NCBI GenBank assembly: GCA_035371485.1
Contig: DAOOWV010000003.1
Coordinates: 1-53,449 of the forward strand
Origin: DAOOWV01 sp035371485
GTDB taxonomy: Bacteria > Patescibacteriota > Dojkabacteria > JAFGLO01
Reading direction: 5' to 3'
DNA length: 53,449 nt
The position numbers and the translations under genes were made by a program. Numbering within the stretch: the stretch's first letter is position 1; every line of letters starts with the position of its first letter. The notes below the pieces were generated by a model. The model ran no database searches and was not told where the DNA came from. It worked only from the letters and a program-made list of their open reading frames with translations. Positions 41,858 through 50,395 of this stretch are shown here, piece after piece.

Positions 41858-42643
41858 ATGATAAAATTTGTTATTGCTAACCAAAAAGGTGGTGTTGGAA
41901 AAACAACTACAGCTATAAATCTTGGAGCATATCTTGCAAAAGAAGGATATTCAGTATTGTTAGTTGACCTGGATCCACAAGCCAATCTTACCTCAGGAAT
42001 TGGTTATGAAAGAAAATCCAATAGTGAGCAGGAAATTTATCCTAACGTCTATGATGTAATGGTTGATGGCAAGAAAATTTCTGAAATATTTTCCCCAACT
42101 CGCAATGAAAAATTGTACGTTGTTCCATCACATCTGTCACTAGCAGGAGCAGAAGTTGAAATGATAAATCTGTTATCAAGAGAAAATATTTTGAAAAATG
42201 CTCTCGATACATTTACAGCTGTTGAAAAATTTGACTATGTAATTATTGACTCTCCCCCATCGTTAGGATTACTGACTATTAATGCGCTCGTAGCCTCTGA
42301 TCATGTCTTGGTTCCAATACAATGTGAATATTTTGCACTAGAAGGAATTGGACAGCTTTTTGAAACCATAAAGATGATTAAAAAAGTAAATCCAGACTTA
42401 GACATTGGTGGAATTATATTAACAATGTTTGACGCACGTACAAAACTTTCAGAACAAGTCGCAAACGAGATAAGAAGTCATTTACCTGATAAGGTTTTTA
42501 ATACAGTAATTCCACGAAATGTAAGGTTATCTGAGGCTCCATCGCATGGTAAATCAATTATGGATTATGATGAGAAGTCAACAGGAGCAATAACTTATCA
42601 CAAACTTGCAAAAGAAGTTATAAAAAGATTCCCTCCTAAATAA
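41858..42643 (+). CDS. parA: Chromosome partitioning ATPase ParA (Soj)
   Basis: ParA is a DNA-binding Walker-type ATPase that moves ParB-parS complexes. The 261-residue protein has the deviant Walker A (NQKGGVGKTTTAINLGAYL), the DLDPQANLT motif with the Walker A' aspartate, and FDYVIIDSPPSLGLLT as Walker B. It ends with PRNVRLSEAPSHGKSI, typical of chromosomal Soj. There is no N-terminal HTH extension, so it is chromosomal, not plasmid type. parB starts 15 bases later. Confidence 0.96.
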   Translation: MIKFVIANQKGGVGKTTTAINLGAYLAKEGYSVLLVDLDPQANLTSGIGYERKSNSEQEIYPNVYDVMVDGKKISEIFSPTRNEKLYVVPSHLSLAGAEVEMINLLSRENILKNALDTFTAVEKFDYVIIDSPPSLGLLTINALVASDHVLVPIQCEYFALEGIGQLFETIKMIKKVNPDLDIGGIILTMFDARTKLSEQVANEIRSHLPDKVFNTVIPRNVRLSEAPSHGKSIMDYDEKSTGAITYHKLAKEVIKRFPPK

Positions 42644-42658
42644 AATAATAATAGATAT

Positions 42659-43546
42659 ATGGAAATCACTGAAAAAAATGAAAATAAAAGATTGGGAAGA
42701 GGGTTAAGTGCACTATTATCACAACAAGCACAAGATAAATTATCAGATTCAAACTCATTGCAAATTTTGGAAATTGACATAAGAAAGATAAAACCCAATC
42801 CTTATCAACCAAGACAACAATTTGATCCTGAAAAACTTATTGAACTCGCTGATTCTATAAGATCTAAGGGTGTCTTCCAACCTTTGCTTGTAAAAAAAGA
42901 GGGTGATTTCTATATTTTGGTTTTTGGAGAACGAAGATTACGTGCAGCTAAAATTGCAGGTTTTGAAAAAATACCCGTTATGGTAAAGGAAATTGCTGAT
43001 TCTGATATGGTAGAAATGGCGGTACTGGAGAATATTCAAAGAGAAGATCTCTCACCAGTTGAAGAAGCAAATGCTTATGAACAACTAATGAAAGAACATG
43101 GAGTAAAAATCAAAGATCTGTCTAAAAAAATTGGAAAATCTATCCCATATATTTCTAATAAAACCAGACTACTTCAACTTTGTCCCGAAGTACTTAAAGC
43201 TTTGCAGGAAAAAGAAATAACTGAAGGACACGCAAGAGCTTTAATTCCTTTAGAGTCTAGATCTCTACAAAACCATGCATTACGATTGATTATTCGTGAT
43301 GAAATGAACGTGAGAATGGTAGAAAGATTGGTTAATAAACTTAAGCAAGCTGATAGCGAAGACGATATCGAAACCAAAAAAGTAATTCAATATGTTCTAT
43401 CTGCAAAAGCTAAGCAAATACAGAATAGTATTTCAAGTAAACTTAAACTCCCAACTCAAATAGTTCCTCTTAAAGAAGGAGGAAAAATTGTCATCAAATA
43501 CAAGTCTGATAAAGATTTAGATAGGATTATGAAAGGCATAGCCTAA
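42659..43546 (+). CDS. parB: Chromosome partitioning protein ParB (Spo0J)
   Basis: ParB binds parS and loads as a CTP-dependent clamp. The 295-residue protein opens with the ParA-stimulating LGRGLSALL motif, then the CTP-binding boxes IKPNPYQPRQQFD and FGERRLRAAKIAG, ENIQREDLSPVEEANAY and the HTH region KKIGKSIPYISNKTRLLQL with ITEGHARALIPL. A C-terminal dimerisation region follows. No parS-like 16-base palindrome (TGTTTCACGTGAAACA type) was noticed in the window. Confidence 0.96.
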   Translation: MEITEKNENKRLGRGLSALLSQQAQDKLSDSNSLQILEIDIRKIKPNPYQPRQQFDPEKLIELADSIRSKGVFQPLLVKKEGDFYILVFGERRLRAAKIAGFEKIPVMVKEIADSDMVEMAVLENIQREDLSPVEEANAYEQLMKEHGVKIKDLSKKIGKSIPYISNKTRLLQLCPEVLKALQEKEITEGHARALIPLESRSLQNHALRLIIRDEMNVRMVERLVNKLKQADSEDDIETKKVIQYVLSAKAKQIQNSISSKLKLPTQIVPLKEGGKIVIKYKSDKDLDRIMKGIA

Positions 43547-43600
43547 TATTTCCTTACATGTTAAAAATTACGAAAACTTGCTTTCATAATCCCTATTTTA

Positions 43601-44398
43601 CTAGTTAATCTCAACTGAATTCGTTATTCCATCCATAAGTAACAAGGCTTCATTTAATTCCTCTGAATTTCTTTCAGGTGGAAGATAAAACATGTATGTA
43701 TCATTAGGAAAATACTCAGAGGCTTTGTAACTGTAGTATATGGTAAAAAAGTTATAACTAATTTCGTCGTACATCTCACCTTCGCCGAAGCCACTAATAT
43801 TTAAATTATTCGGGGAAACAACATATTGACTAAAATTCCAATACCATTTGTTATTATCCTTTTCATCCTCACCTGCCTTTTCATCAGGTATAGAACTCCC
43901 CTTTACATAGCTATTTACAATATAACCTTCATAAGAAGCCGGAGTTACAACCTGATTTTCTGAGTCAATTTCAATATTAGGTCTTATGGTAGCGTCAATA
44001 TAAAAGCCAGTTCCTCCACCAGTAAAAATAGGATCTGCACAAAGTTCCCAAAGATAATTACCATCTGTTACAACAATGAGATCATCCTGATCACCTTCTT
44101 CAATGTACCAACCTCTTGGATATTTAAAGGAGATCCCCCAGACATCATTATTATATTCACAAAAATCATTTTTACACGCATTGGAATTTTGGGAAAGAAT
44201 GTTTGTATCTTTATCATCATCACTTTGGGAATCAGTTTTGCTCTCATTATTTGAATTGTTATTGCTTGTAATCTCACCAGTATCTATTACCTTGGAATAT
44301 CTATATTTTCCATAAGGAAACCCAATAATAAGCCCACCAGCAAGAGTAAAAATAAAACCCAAGATTAATAAAGGCACAATTAATTTATTATCTTTCAT
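43601..44398 (-). CDS. Membrane-anchored exported protein, unknown function
   Basis: The 265-residue protein has an N-terminal membrane anchor (about 5-27, IVPLLILGFIFTLAGGLIIG), a Ser/Asn/Asp-rich linker (about 40-75) and a soluble outer domain. CKNDFCEYNNDVWGISFKYP has the 'W-x-I-S-x-x-YP' start often seen in PsbP-like or similar small exported domains. Two nearby cysteines may form a disulphide. It is convergent with parB. No catalytic motif is visible. Confidence 0.6.
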   Translation of the reverse strand: MKDNKLIVPLLILGFIFTLAGGLIIGFPYGKYRYSKVIDTGEITSNNNSNNESKTDSQSDDDKDTNILSQNSNACKNDFCEYNNDVWGISFKYPRGWYIEEGDQDDLIVVTDGNYLWELCADPIFTGGGTGFYIDATIRPNIEIDSENQVVTPASYEGYIVNSYVKGSSIPDEKAGEDEKDNNKWYWNFSQYVVSPNNLNISGFGEGEMYDEISYNFFTIYYSYKASEYFPNDTYMFYLPPERNSEELNEALLLMDGITNSVEIN

Positions 44399-44591
44399 AT
44401 AATTTGGTATAAATTTATGTATTAAATAATTTAGTTTTTTGAAACAATGTTGTAGAATTAATTACTAATATTAAATTCTAAACAAAAATAAATCAACATC
44501 CTTGAAATATAAGTACAACTTAGTATACACTTTATCAAAATTTACTTTACTACATATATTAAATTAGCTAATTAATTTATAAGAAACCAAC

Positions 44592-45227
44592 GTGAATAAT
44601 CAAATTCTAGAGAAAATTATCGAAATATTAGCAAAAAAATATCCCAATCCACAAACACCCTTATTACACCGTAACTCATATGAATTGTTAATTGCCGTTA
44701 TTTTATCAGCTCAAATGACAGATAAAAGATTAAATACAATTACACCATTACTTTTTGAAAAATATCCAACTTTTTCATCCTTAGCAAATGCAAATATTGA
44801 GGATGTGCAAAAAATTATATCAGGTGTAAACTACTACAAAACTAAATCACAACATATTATCGAAGTATCAAAAACTATTAATTTAAAATATGATGATAAA
44901 ATTCCTGAGACTCTTGATAAGCTTATAGCTATGCCAGGAATCGGAAGGAAAACTGCAAATGTAATCTTAAATGAAGGACTCAACATTTCAGAAGGTATTG
45001 TCGTAGATACTCATGTAATAAGAGTATCCCAAAGACTTGGCTTTACAAATAATAAAACAGCACAAAAAATAGAAATTGACTTGATGAAAATTATTCCCAA
45101 ACAATATTGGCGAAATATATCTCTTTGGATGATATTTCACGGAAGAGAAACATGTGTCGCCAGAAAACCCAAGTGTGATGAATGTAAAATAAAGGATTAT
45201 TGTAATTACTATAGTAGTCTGAAATAG
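44592..45227 (+). CDS. nth: Endonuclease III (base-excision DNA glycosylase/AP lyase)
   Basis: Removes oxidised pyrimidines and cleaves at abasic sites. The 211-residue protein has the helix-hairpin-helix LIAMPGIGRKTANVILNEG with catalytic K120, and D139 in GIVVDTHVIRVSQRLG. The C-terminal iron-sulphur loop is CVARKPKCDECKIKDYC, with the C-x6-C-x2-C-x5-C spacing. The start is GTG at 44592. There are no close neighbours on its strand. Confidence 0.96.
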   Translation: MNNQILEKIIEILAKKYPNPQTPLLHRNSYELLIAVILSAQMTDKRLNTITPLLFEKYPTFSSLANANIEDVQKIISGVNYYKTKSQHIIEVSKTINLKYDDKIPETLDKLIAMPGIGRKTANVILNEGLNISEGIVVDTHVIRVSQRLGFTNNKTAQKIEIDLMKIIPKQYWRNISLWMIFHGRETCVARKPKCDECKIKDYCNYYSSLK

Positions 45228-45232
45228 TTGTA

Positions 45233-45289
45233 AGTAGACAGTAAGCGGGAGGAGGTAAAATACATACTACTTACTATATACCACATAGC
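45233..45289. repeat. Period-7 array after nth
   Basis: About eight heptamers in phase from AGTAGAC, AGTAAGC to ACATACT, ACTTACT, ATATACC, ACATAGC. More diverged than most; an included GGGAGGAGG is not near any start codon. Confidence 0.5.
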
Positions 45290-45341
45290 ATGTATTTCAA
45301 ACTGCAATATTAGTAATAATCTCCACGAAATTTCGTTCAAT

Positions 45342-45369
45342 AATTTAAATTTCAAAATTTATAATTTAC
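45342..45369. repeat. Period-7 array, four units
   Basis: AATTTAA, ATTTCAA, AATTTAT and AATTTAC, directly upstream of the pilB promoter. Confidence 0.6.
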
Positions 45370-45382
45370 AATCTCATAGGGT

Positions 45383-45411
45383 TTGCATTATTGTAGGTTT
45401 TATATTATTAT
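45383..45411 (+). promoter_or_regulatory. Probable promoter of the pilB-pilT-pilC operon
   Basis: TTGCAT (45383-45388), 17 bases, TATTAT (45406-45411), 32 bases before the pilB ATG. Confidence 0.55.
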
Positions 45412-45443
45412 ATAGTTGTTAAAATTACCTGCCCTTTACTGCC

Positions 45444-47237
45444 ATGAATGAAAATCAGATTCTGCAAAAATTAATCGAAAAACAGAAGATAACTTCTGAA
45501 GTTTTGTCTAATCTCAAAACTGAATCAGCTCAAACTGGGAAGAATGTCGATGTATTATTGATAGAAAAAGGCATAATAACAGAAATTGAGCTTGTGCAAA
45601 TAAAAGCTGAAATTTTCAATATTCCTTTTGTTGACTTATCACAAGTAACAGTAACTGATGAATCATTAGGTATGCTTCCTGTTGACACAATGAAGCGTTA
45701 CAAAATGATTGTGTTTGAAAAAGAGGGCTTTGTGATGAAAGTTGCGATGTCAGATCCATTTGATATTCAAGCAATTGGTTATGTGAAAAGTAAATACCCC
45801 AACTACAAAAGAATTGAAACTTACATTTCATCTCGGGAGCAGATATTTGAAATAATTGATAGAAAAAGTTCATCATTAATTGGTGAATCCATTGAGGAAA
45901 GTCTCTCGGATTATCAAGGAGAGGATATGGAGATTCAAGATTCAGGAGAAACTGTTGATGCTTCTGAAGCCAATTTATCCAACGCTCCAATTGCAAAGAT
46001 TGTTAATACAATTATCGAATTTGCAGCAAAGAACAAAAGCTCAGACATACATATTGAACCATTAGAGACCAAAACAAGGGTAAGATACAGAATACATGGT
46101 GTAATGATTGAAAAAATTTCTCTCCCTAAAAAGATCCATCAAGCGTTGGTTGCACGTATAAAAATAATGACCAAGACAATGAAGATTGATGTGAAACGTG
46201 CCCCACAAGACGGTCGTATCCCTATGAAATATAAGGACAGAGTCTTTGACCTTCGTGTTTCATCGCTTCCAACAGTTTATGGTGAAAAAATTGTTATGCG
46301 TTTACTTGAAAGAGGAGGCAAAATTCCTGCCTTAGAAAATAGTGGTTTAAGAGGACCAGGATTTAAAGTTTACTTGGATGCAATTACTTCTACTGTTGGT
46401 ATAATTTTAATTACAGGACCAACAGGATCAGGTAAAACACAAACATTAGCAAGCACACTTTTAAGAATCAATGATCCCAAAGTTAATATAATAACTTTGG
46501 AAGATCCTGTGGAAATAAGAATTGATGGAGTAAATCAAGTTCAGGTTAATCCACAAGCAGGTTTAACATTTGCAAAAGGATTGAGGTCAATTCTTCGACA
46601 GGACCCAGATATTGTTTTGATTGGAGAAATTCGAGATACCGAAACAGCTCAACTTGCAGTACAGGCATCATTAACAGGACATCTTGTACTTGCAACATTG
46701 CATACAAATAATGCATCCTCTGCCCTTCCAAGACTTGTTGATATGGGTATGGAAAATTATCTTTTAGCATCAACAATTAAAGCAATTGTTGCCCAAAGGC
46801 TCGTAAGAACAATTTGTCCTGACTGTATTACTGCGTTACCCCTTACTAAAGAAATAATCTCTGATATTAATACAACTCTTGGAAATATTGAAGGATTCAA
46901 CACAGAAAGTTATCTAGAAGCAAAGTGTAAACAAGGTAATCTTCCAGCATATTACAAATGTCCCGAAGTTATTAATGGCGAAAAGACATATTATACCTAT
47001 AAGGGAAATGGATGTTCAAAGTGTAATGGTACTGGTTATGCAGGTAGAATTGGTATTTTTGAGGTATTAGGAATGAATGAATCAATTGGAAGACTTTTAA
47101 TGAAAAACAAACCCTCTAGCGAGATTGAAGCAGAGGCTGTAAGACATGGGATGATTACAATGGTACAAGATGGATATATTAAAGCACTTGATGGAATAAC
47201 AACAATTGAGGAAGTTATGAGAGTTATTAATACATAA
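45444..47237 (+). CDS. pilB: Type IV pilus extension ATPase PilB (GspE family)
   Basis: Hexameric cytoplasmic ATPase powering pilus assembly. The 597-residue protein has an N-terminal MshEN/T2SSE_N domain (about 1-150), the SDIHIEP motif (about 200), Walker A GPTGSGKT (325-332), the Asp box IITLEDPVEIRID, Walker B ILRQDPDIVLIGEIRDTETA and the His box LATLHTNNASS. The C-terminal zinc-site cysteines (ICPDC, then KGNGCSKCNGTGYAGR) are present, and a long insertion (about 460-520) separates them. First gene of an operon with pilT (24-base gap) and pilC. Confidence 0.97.
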   Translation: MNENQILQKLIEKQKITSEVLSNLKTESAQTGKNVDVLLIEKGIITEIELVQIKAEIFNIPFVDLSQVTVTDESLGMLPVDTMKRYKMIVFEKEGFVMKVAMSDPFDIQAIGYVKSKYPNYKRIETYISSREQIFEIIDRKSSSLIGESIEESLSDYQGEDMEIQDSGETVDASEANLSNAPIAKIVNTIIEFAAKNKSSDIHIEPLETKTRVRYRIHGVMIEKISLPKKIHQALVARIKIMTKTMKIDVKRAPQDGRIPMKYKDRVFDLRVSSLPTVYGEKIVMRLLERGGKIPALENSGLRGPGFKVYLDAITSTVGIILITGPTGSGKTQTLASTLLRINDPKVNIITLEDPVEIRIDGVNQVQVNPQAGLTFAKGLRSILRQDPDIVLIGEIRDTETAQLAVQASLTGHLVLATLHTNNASSALPRLVDMGMENYLLASTIKAIVAQRLVRTICPDCITALPLTKEIISDINTTLGNIEGFNTESYLEAKCKQGNLPAYYKCPEVINGEKTYYTYKGNGCSKCNGTGYAGRIGIFEVLGMNESIGRLLMKNKPSSEIEAEAVRHGMITMVQDGYIKALDGITTIEEVMRVINT

Positions 47238-47261
47238 AAAATTTAATTTAACTGCCAAAGT

Positions 47262-49058
47262 ATGAATATAAATGACCTACTAAACACAACTGGAGTTACA
47301 AGCCAACCAACCAATGTTGCAAAGAATCCCACTTCAACCCCACAACCACAATCTCAACAACCTATACCAACCGATCCAGTTACTTCCCAACCTCAAACGC
47401 CACCACAACCAAACGAAAAAGAAAGTATAGAAGAAGTAGACTCAAAGGAAAAAGATATAAAAATTGATGTTCCACTTTTGCCTCCTTTAGAAGATACAGA
47501 CAACACTAAGGATCTAACAACTCCACGACCCCAAACCACAATACCATCAAATGAACCAGAGAAGGTCATTACTAACACTGATATTTCCCTACCCCCATTA
47601 GAAAAAACTAACAAAAAAGAAGAGGTGACCCCACAGGAAAATGATACAAAAGTTGATGTTCCCCCTTTGCCTCCTTTGGAAAAAGCAGATGATGTTAAAG
47701 ATTCAACAATACCTCAACCAGAAATTGAGTCCCTTCCACAACCAATTGAAATGGACATCAACAATGAATCAACAAAAGATGTAACAACTACTGCACCAAC
47801 TGCAGATTTAACACCTCCTTTGCCCAACATACAGGAAAATAATACCAATATCCCAAATGAAAATATAGTTGGCCCAACTGCACAACCTTCTACCCCAACA
47901 GCTGGAGCAGGAGCATTGTCATTAGAAAATATGCAAAGCCAAATAGTATCGGGTAATAATGTATTGGAAAGTTCAGACATGTTAAATGCTACTAGTTCTG
48001 CATATCCTTATACAATGAAGCAACTTCTTGAGATTGTCGTTCAAAAAAATGCATCTGATTTACATATCGGAGCAAACTACCCAGCACTAATTCGTATTGA
48101 CGGAGAATTACAACCAGTTGGCACACAAATTATAACTCCAGAAATAGCCAAAGATCTTATTTTTTCGATACTGTCAGAAGAAAATAAAGAGGTAGCGGAG
48201 ATTAATAAAGAAGTTGATATTGCTTATGCATATGAGGATATTGCAAGGTTTCGTGTAAATGTCTATCATTCTACTGGAAGTATGTCAGCAGCACTACGAC
48301 TTATTCCCAATAAAATCAAAACTATGGAAGAGCTTAATCTTCCTAAAATTTATCAGAACTTTGTAAACTTAAAGCAAGGATTGATCTTAGTAACTGGACC
48401 TACTGGTCATGGTAAAAGCACAACACTAGCAGCAATTCTTAACGAAATCAATAAAAGTAAACCTTTACATATTATTACAATTGAAGATCCAGTTGAATAT
48501 GTTTATCCTGTTGGAAAAGCACTTGTTAATCAAAGAGAAATGAAACAAGATACCCATTCATGGGATATTGCATTAAAAAGTATATTACGTGAAGACCCTG
48601 ATGTTGTATTAGTCGGTGAAATGAGAGATTATGAGACAATTTCTGCGGCAATTACTATCGCAGAAACAGGACATCTAGTATTTGCAACGCTTCACACAAA
48701 TAGTGCTTCACAAACAATTGATCGTATTATTGATGTATTTCCAGAACACCAACAAGGACAAATTCGTACACAACTTGCTGTCGTTATTGAAGGAATCATT
48801 GCTCAAAGACTTGTAAAACTGAACGGTGGTGGAAGAAGAGCAGTATCTGAGGTTATGATGGGAACTGCTGCAGTCAGAAATATAATCAGAGAAGGAAAGA
48901 CTTATCAACTTGATAATGTCATAAGAACCAGTGGCGATGTGGGTATGATTTCAATTGAAAGATCACTCGTTGACCTGGTTAGAGAAGGACTTATTTCAGT
49001 TGAAGATGCACAACTAAATGCTATCAATCCTGAAGAAGTATTACGTCTGTTAAAATAG
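47262..49058 (+). CDS. pilT: Type IV pilus retraction ATPase PilT with long N-terminal extension
   Basis: PilT depolymerises pilin to retract pili. The ATPase part (about 248-598) has KNASDLHIGANYPALIRIDG, Walker A GPTGHGKS (379-386), EDPVEYVYP, the Walker B region REDPDVVLVGEMRDYET and HLVFATLHTNSASQTIDRII. Normal PilT has about 350 residues; here residues 1-245 are an extra Pro/Glu/Asn-rich, presumably disordered region. It has an approximate repeat around DVPLLPPLEDTDNTKD (about 69-84), ISLPPLEKTNKKEE and DVPPLPPLEKADDVKD. The leader carries TTTAATTTAACTGCC. Confidence 0.95.
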   Translation: MNINDLLNTTGVTSQPTNVAKNPTSTPQPQSQQPIPTDPVTSQPQTPPQPNEKESIEEVDSKEKDIKIDVPLLPPLEDTDNTKDLTTPRPQTTIPSNEPEKVITNTDISLPPLEKTNKKEEVTPQENDTKVDVPPLPPLEKADDVKDSTIPQPEIESLPQPIEMDINNESTKDVTTTAPTADLTPPLPNIQENNTNIPNENIVGPTAQPSTPTAGAGALSLENMQSQIVSGNNVLESSDMLNATSSAYPYTMKQLLEIVVQKNASDLHIGANYPALIRIDGELQPVGTQIITPEIAKDLIFSILSEENKEVAEINKEVDIAYAYEDIARFRVNVYHSTGSMSAALRLIPNKIKTMEELNLPKIYQNFVNLKQGLILVTGPTGHGKSTTLAAILNEINKSKPLHIITIEDPVEYVYPVGKALVNQREMKQDTHSWDIALKSILREDPDVVLVGEMRDYETISAAITIAETGHLVFATLHTNSASQTIDRIIDVFPEHQQGQIRTQLAVVIEGIIAQRLVKLNGGGRRAVSEVMMGTAAVRNIIREGKTYQLDNVIRTSGDVGMISIERSLVDLVREGLISVEDAQLNAINPEEVLRLLK

Positions 49059-49081
49059 ACCTTAAATTTTTACAATAGTTT

Positions 49082-50302
49082 ATGAACCAATATTCATACA
49101 AAGTAATCGACAACCTTGGAGTCACTAAAAAAGGAACGGTTGAAGCTAAAACCAAAGATGATGCAGTACGTGTATTACAAAACGCAGATTTTAAAGTTAT
49201 TTCAATAGATGAAAAAGTAGCTCTTATCAATTCCGAGACCCTTAATAGTATAAATATTGGAGGAATACCACTTAAAGAAAAAGTAATTTTCATGAGACAG
49301 ATGGCAACTCTTCTTTCAGCTGGAATCTCACTATCAGGTGCTTTGGAAATACTCGAACAACAAATATTAAACTCTGGTTTTAAAAAAGCTGTTGGCAACG
49401 TAGCAAAACGTGTATCTGAAGGTATTCCGTTCTCAAAATCATTGGAAACAGAAGAAGGAGTGTTCGACAGTATCACCATCTCTTTAATTAGAGCGGGAGA
49501 AGAAAGTGGAAAGATGGAAGAAATTCTTCTTAAGCTTGCAGAAGAGTTAGAGAAAAAACAAGAATTTCAAGGAAAAGTAAAATCCGCGATGATCTATCCA
49601 ATAATAATGTTAATAGCTATAGTAGGAGTAGTTGCTGTAATGATGATTTTTATGGTACCAAAGATGGTTGAAATGTTTGCTGAATTTGGAGCAGGAGAAC
49701 TCCCTTTTTCTACAAGAATTGTCGTTGGGATAAGTAATTTTATTATTAAATATAAATTTATTATTCTGGCTTTAGTTATTGGTGGGGGTTTCGGTTTTAG
49801 ATATTATTACAACACAGATAATGGTAAAAAGGCATTTGATAGGATATTACTGAAAATTCCTATCTGGGGTAACTTTATTCAACAAGTGCAAGTAGCAAAT
49901 TATACAAGAACAATGGCATTACTCCTTAAAAGTGGAATGGACATTGTTGACATACTAAAATTAACTAGCAATGTCTTAAGTAATTACTGGTTTAAAAAGG
50001 GGTTACTTGATTCTGCAGAGGAAGTAAGTAAAGGAGTTCCATTAGCATTACCGATATCAAGAGTTGAATTTTTCCCTCCTTTGGTAAGCAGAATGATTGC
50101 TGTTGGTGAAGAAACTGGTAAGCTTGAGGTAGTTTTTGAAAAAATGTCCGAATATTATGATAGAGAAGTCAAGCAAATGACCGAGAACTTATCTGCAATG
50201 ATGGAGCCAATAATGTTAATTGTTATGGGTGTAATTGTCGGTTTCATTGCTTTTGCTGTTTATGGACCAATGTTTGAAATGTCTAGTGTAATTGGTGGAT
50301 GA
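49082..50302 (+). CDS. pilC: Type IV pilus inner-membrane platform protein PilC
   Basis: PilC is the membrane platform on which PilB and PilT act. The 406-residue protein has two T2SSF domains. The first (about 65-190) has KVIFMRQMATLLSAGISLSG and SLIRAGEESGKMEEILLKLA; the second (about 270-395) has NYTRTMALLLKSGMDIVDIL and MIAVGEETGKLEVVFEKMSE. Hydrophobic helices lie at about 170-195, 220-240 and 375-400. It ends in TGA. Spacing to pilT is 23 bases. The prepilins are encoded 40 kb away, at 5.9-7.5 kb. Confidence 0.96.
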   Translation: MNQYSYKVIDNLGVTKKGTVEAKTKDDAVRVLQNADFKVISIDEKVALINSETLNSINIGGIPLKEKVIFMRQMATLLSAGISLSGALEILEQQILNSGFKKAVGNVAKRVSEGIPFSKSLETEEGVFDSITISLIRAGEESGKMEEILLKLAEELEKKQEFQGKVKSAMIYPIIMLIAIVGVVAVMMIFMVPKMVEMFAEFGAGELPFSTRIVVGISNFIIKYKFIILALVIGGGFGFRYYYNTDNGKKAFDRILLKIPIWGNFIQQVQVANYTRTMALLLKSGMDIVDILKLTSNVLSNYWFKKGLLDSAEEVSKGVPLALPISRVEFFPPLVSRMIAVGEETGKLEVVFEKMSEYYDREVKQMTENLSAMMEPIMLIVMGVIVGFIAFAVYGPMFEMSSVIGG

Positions 50303-50326
50303 TCCTTTTAAATAACTAGATTAGTA

Positions 50327-50355
50327 TTGCCCAAACGCCCCTTTTGTGATATAAT
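50327..50355 (+). promoter_or_regulatory. Extended -10 promoter for the 516-residue protein
   Basis: TTGCCC (50327-50332), 17 bases, TATAAT (50350-50355) preceded by TGA (extended -10). About 40 bases before the ATG at 50396, so this gene is probably transcribed separately from pilC. Confidence 0.7.
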
Positions 50356-50395
50356 AACCCAATCGTATTTTTATTTCTTCTAAAATTATATCAAT

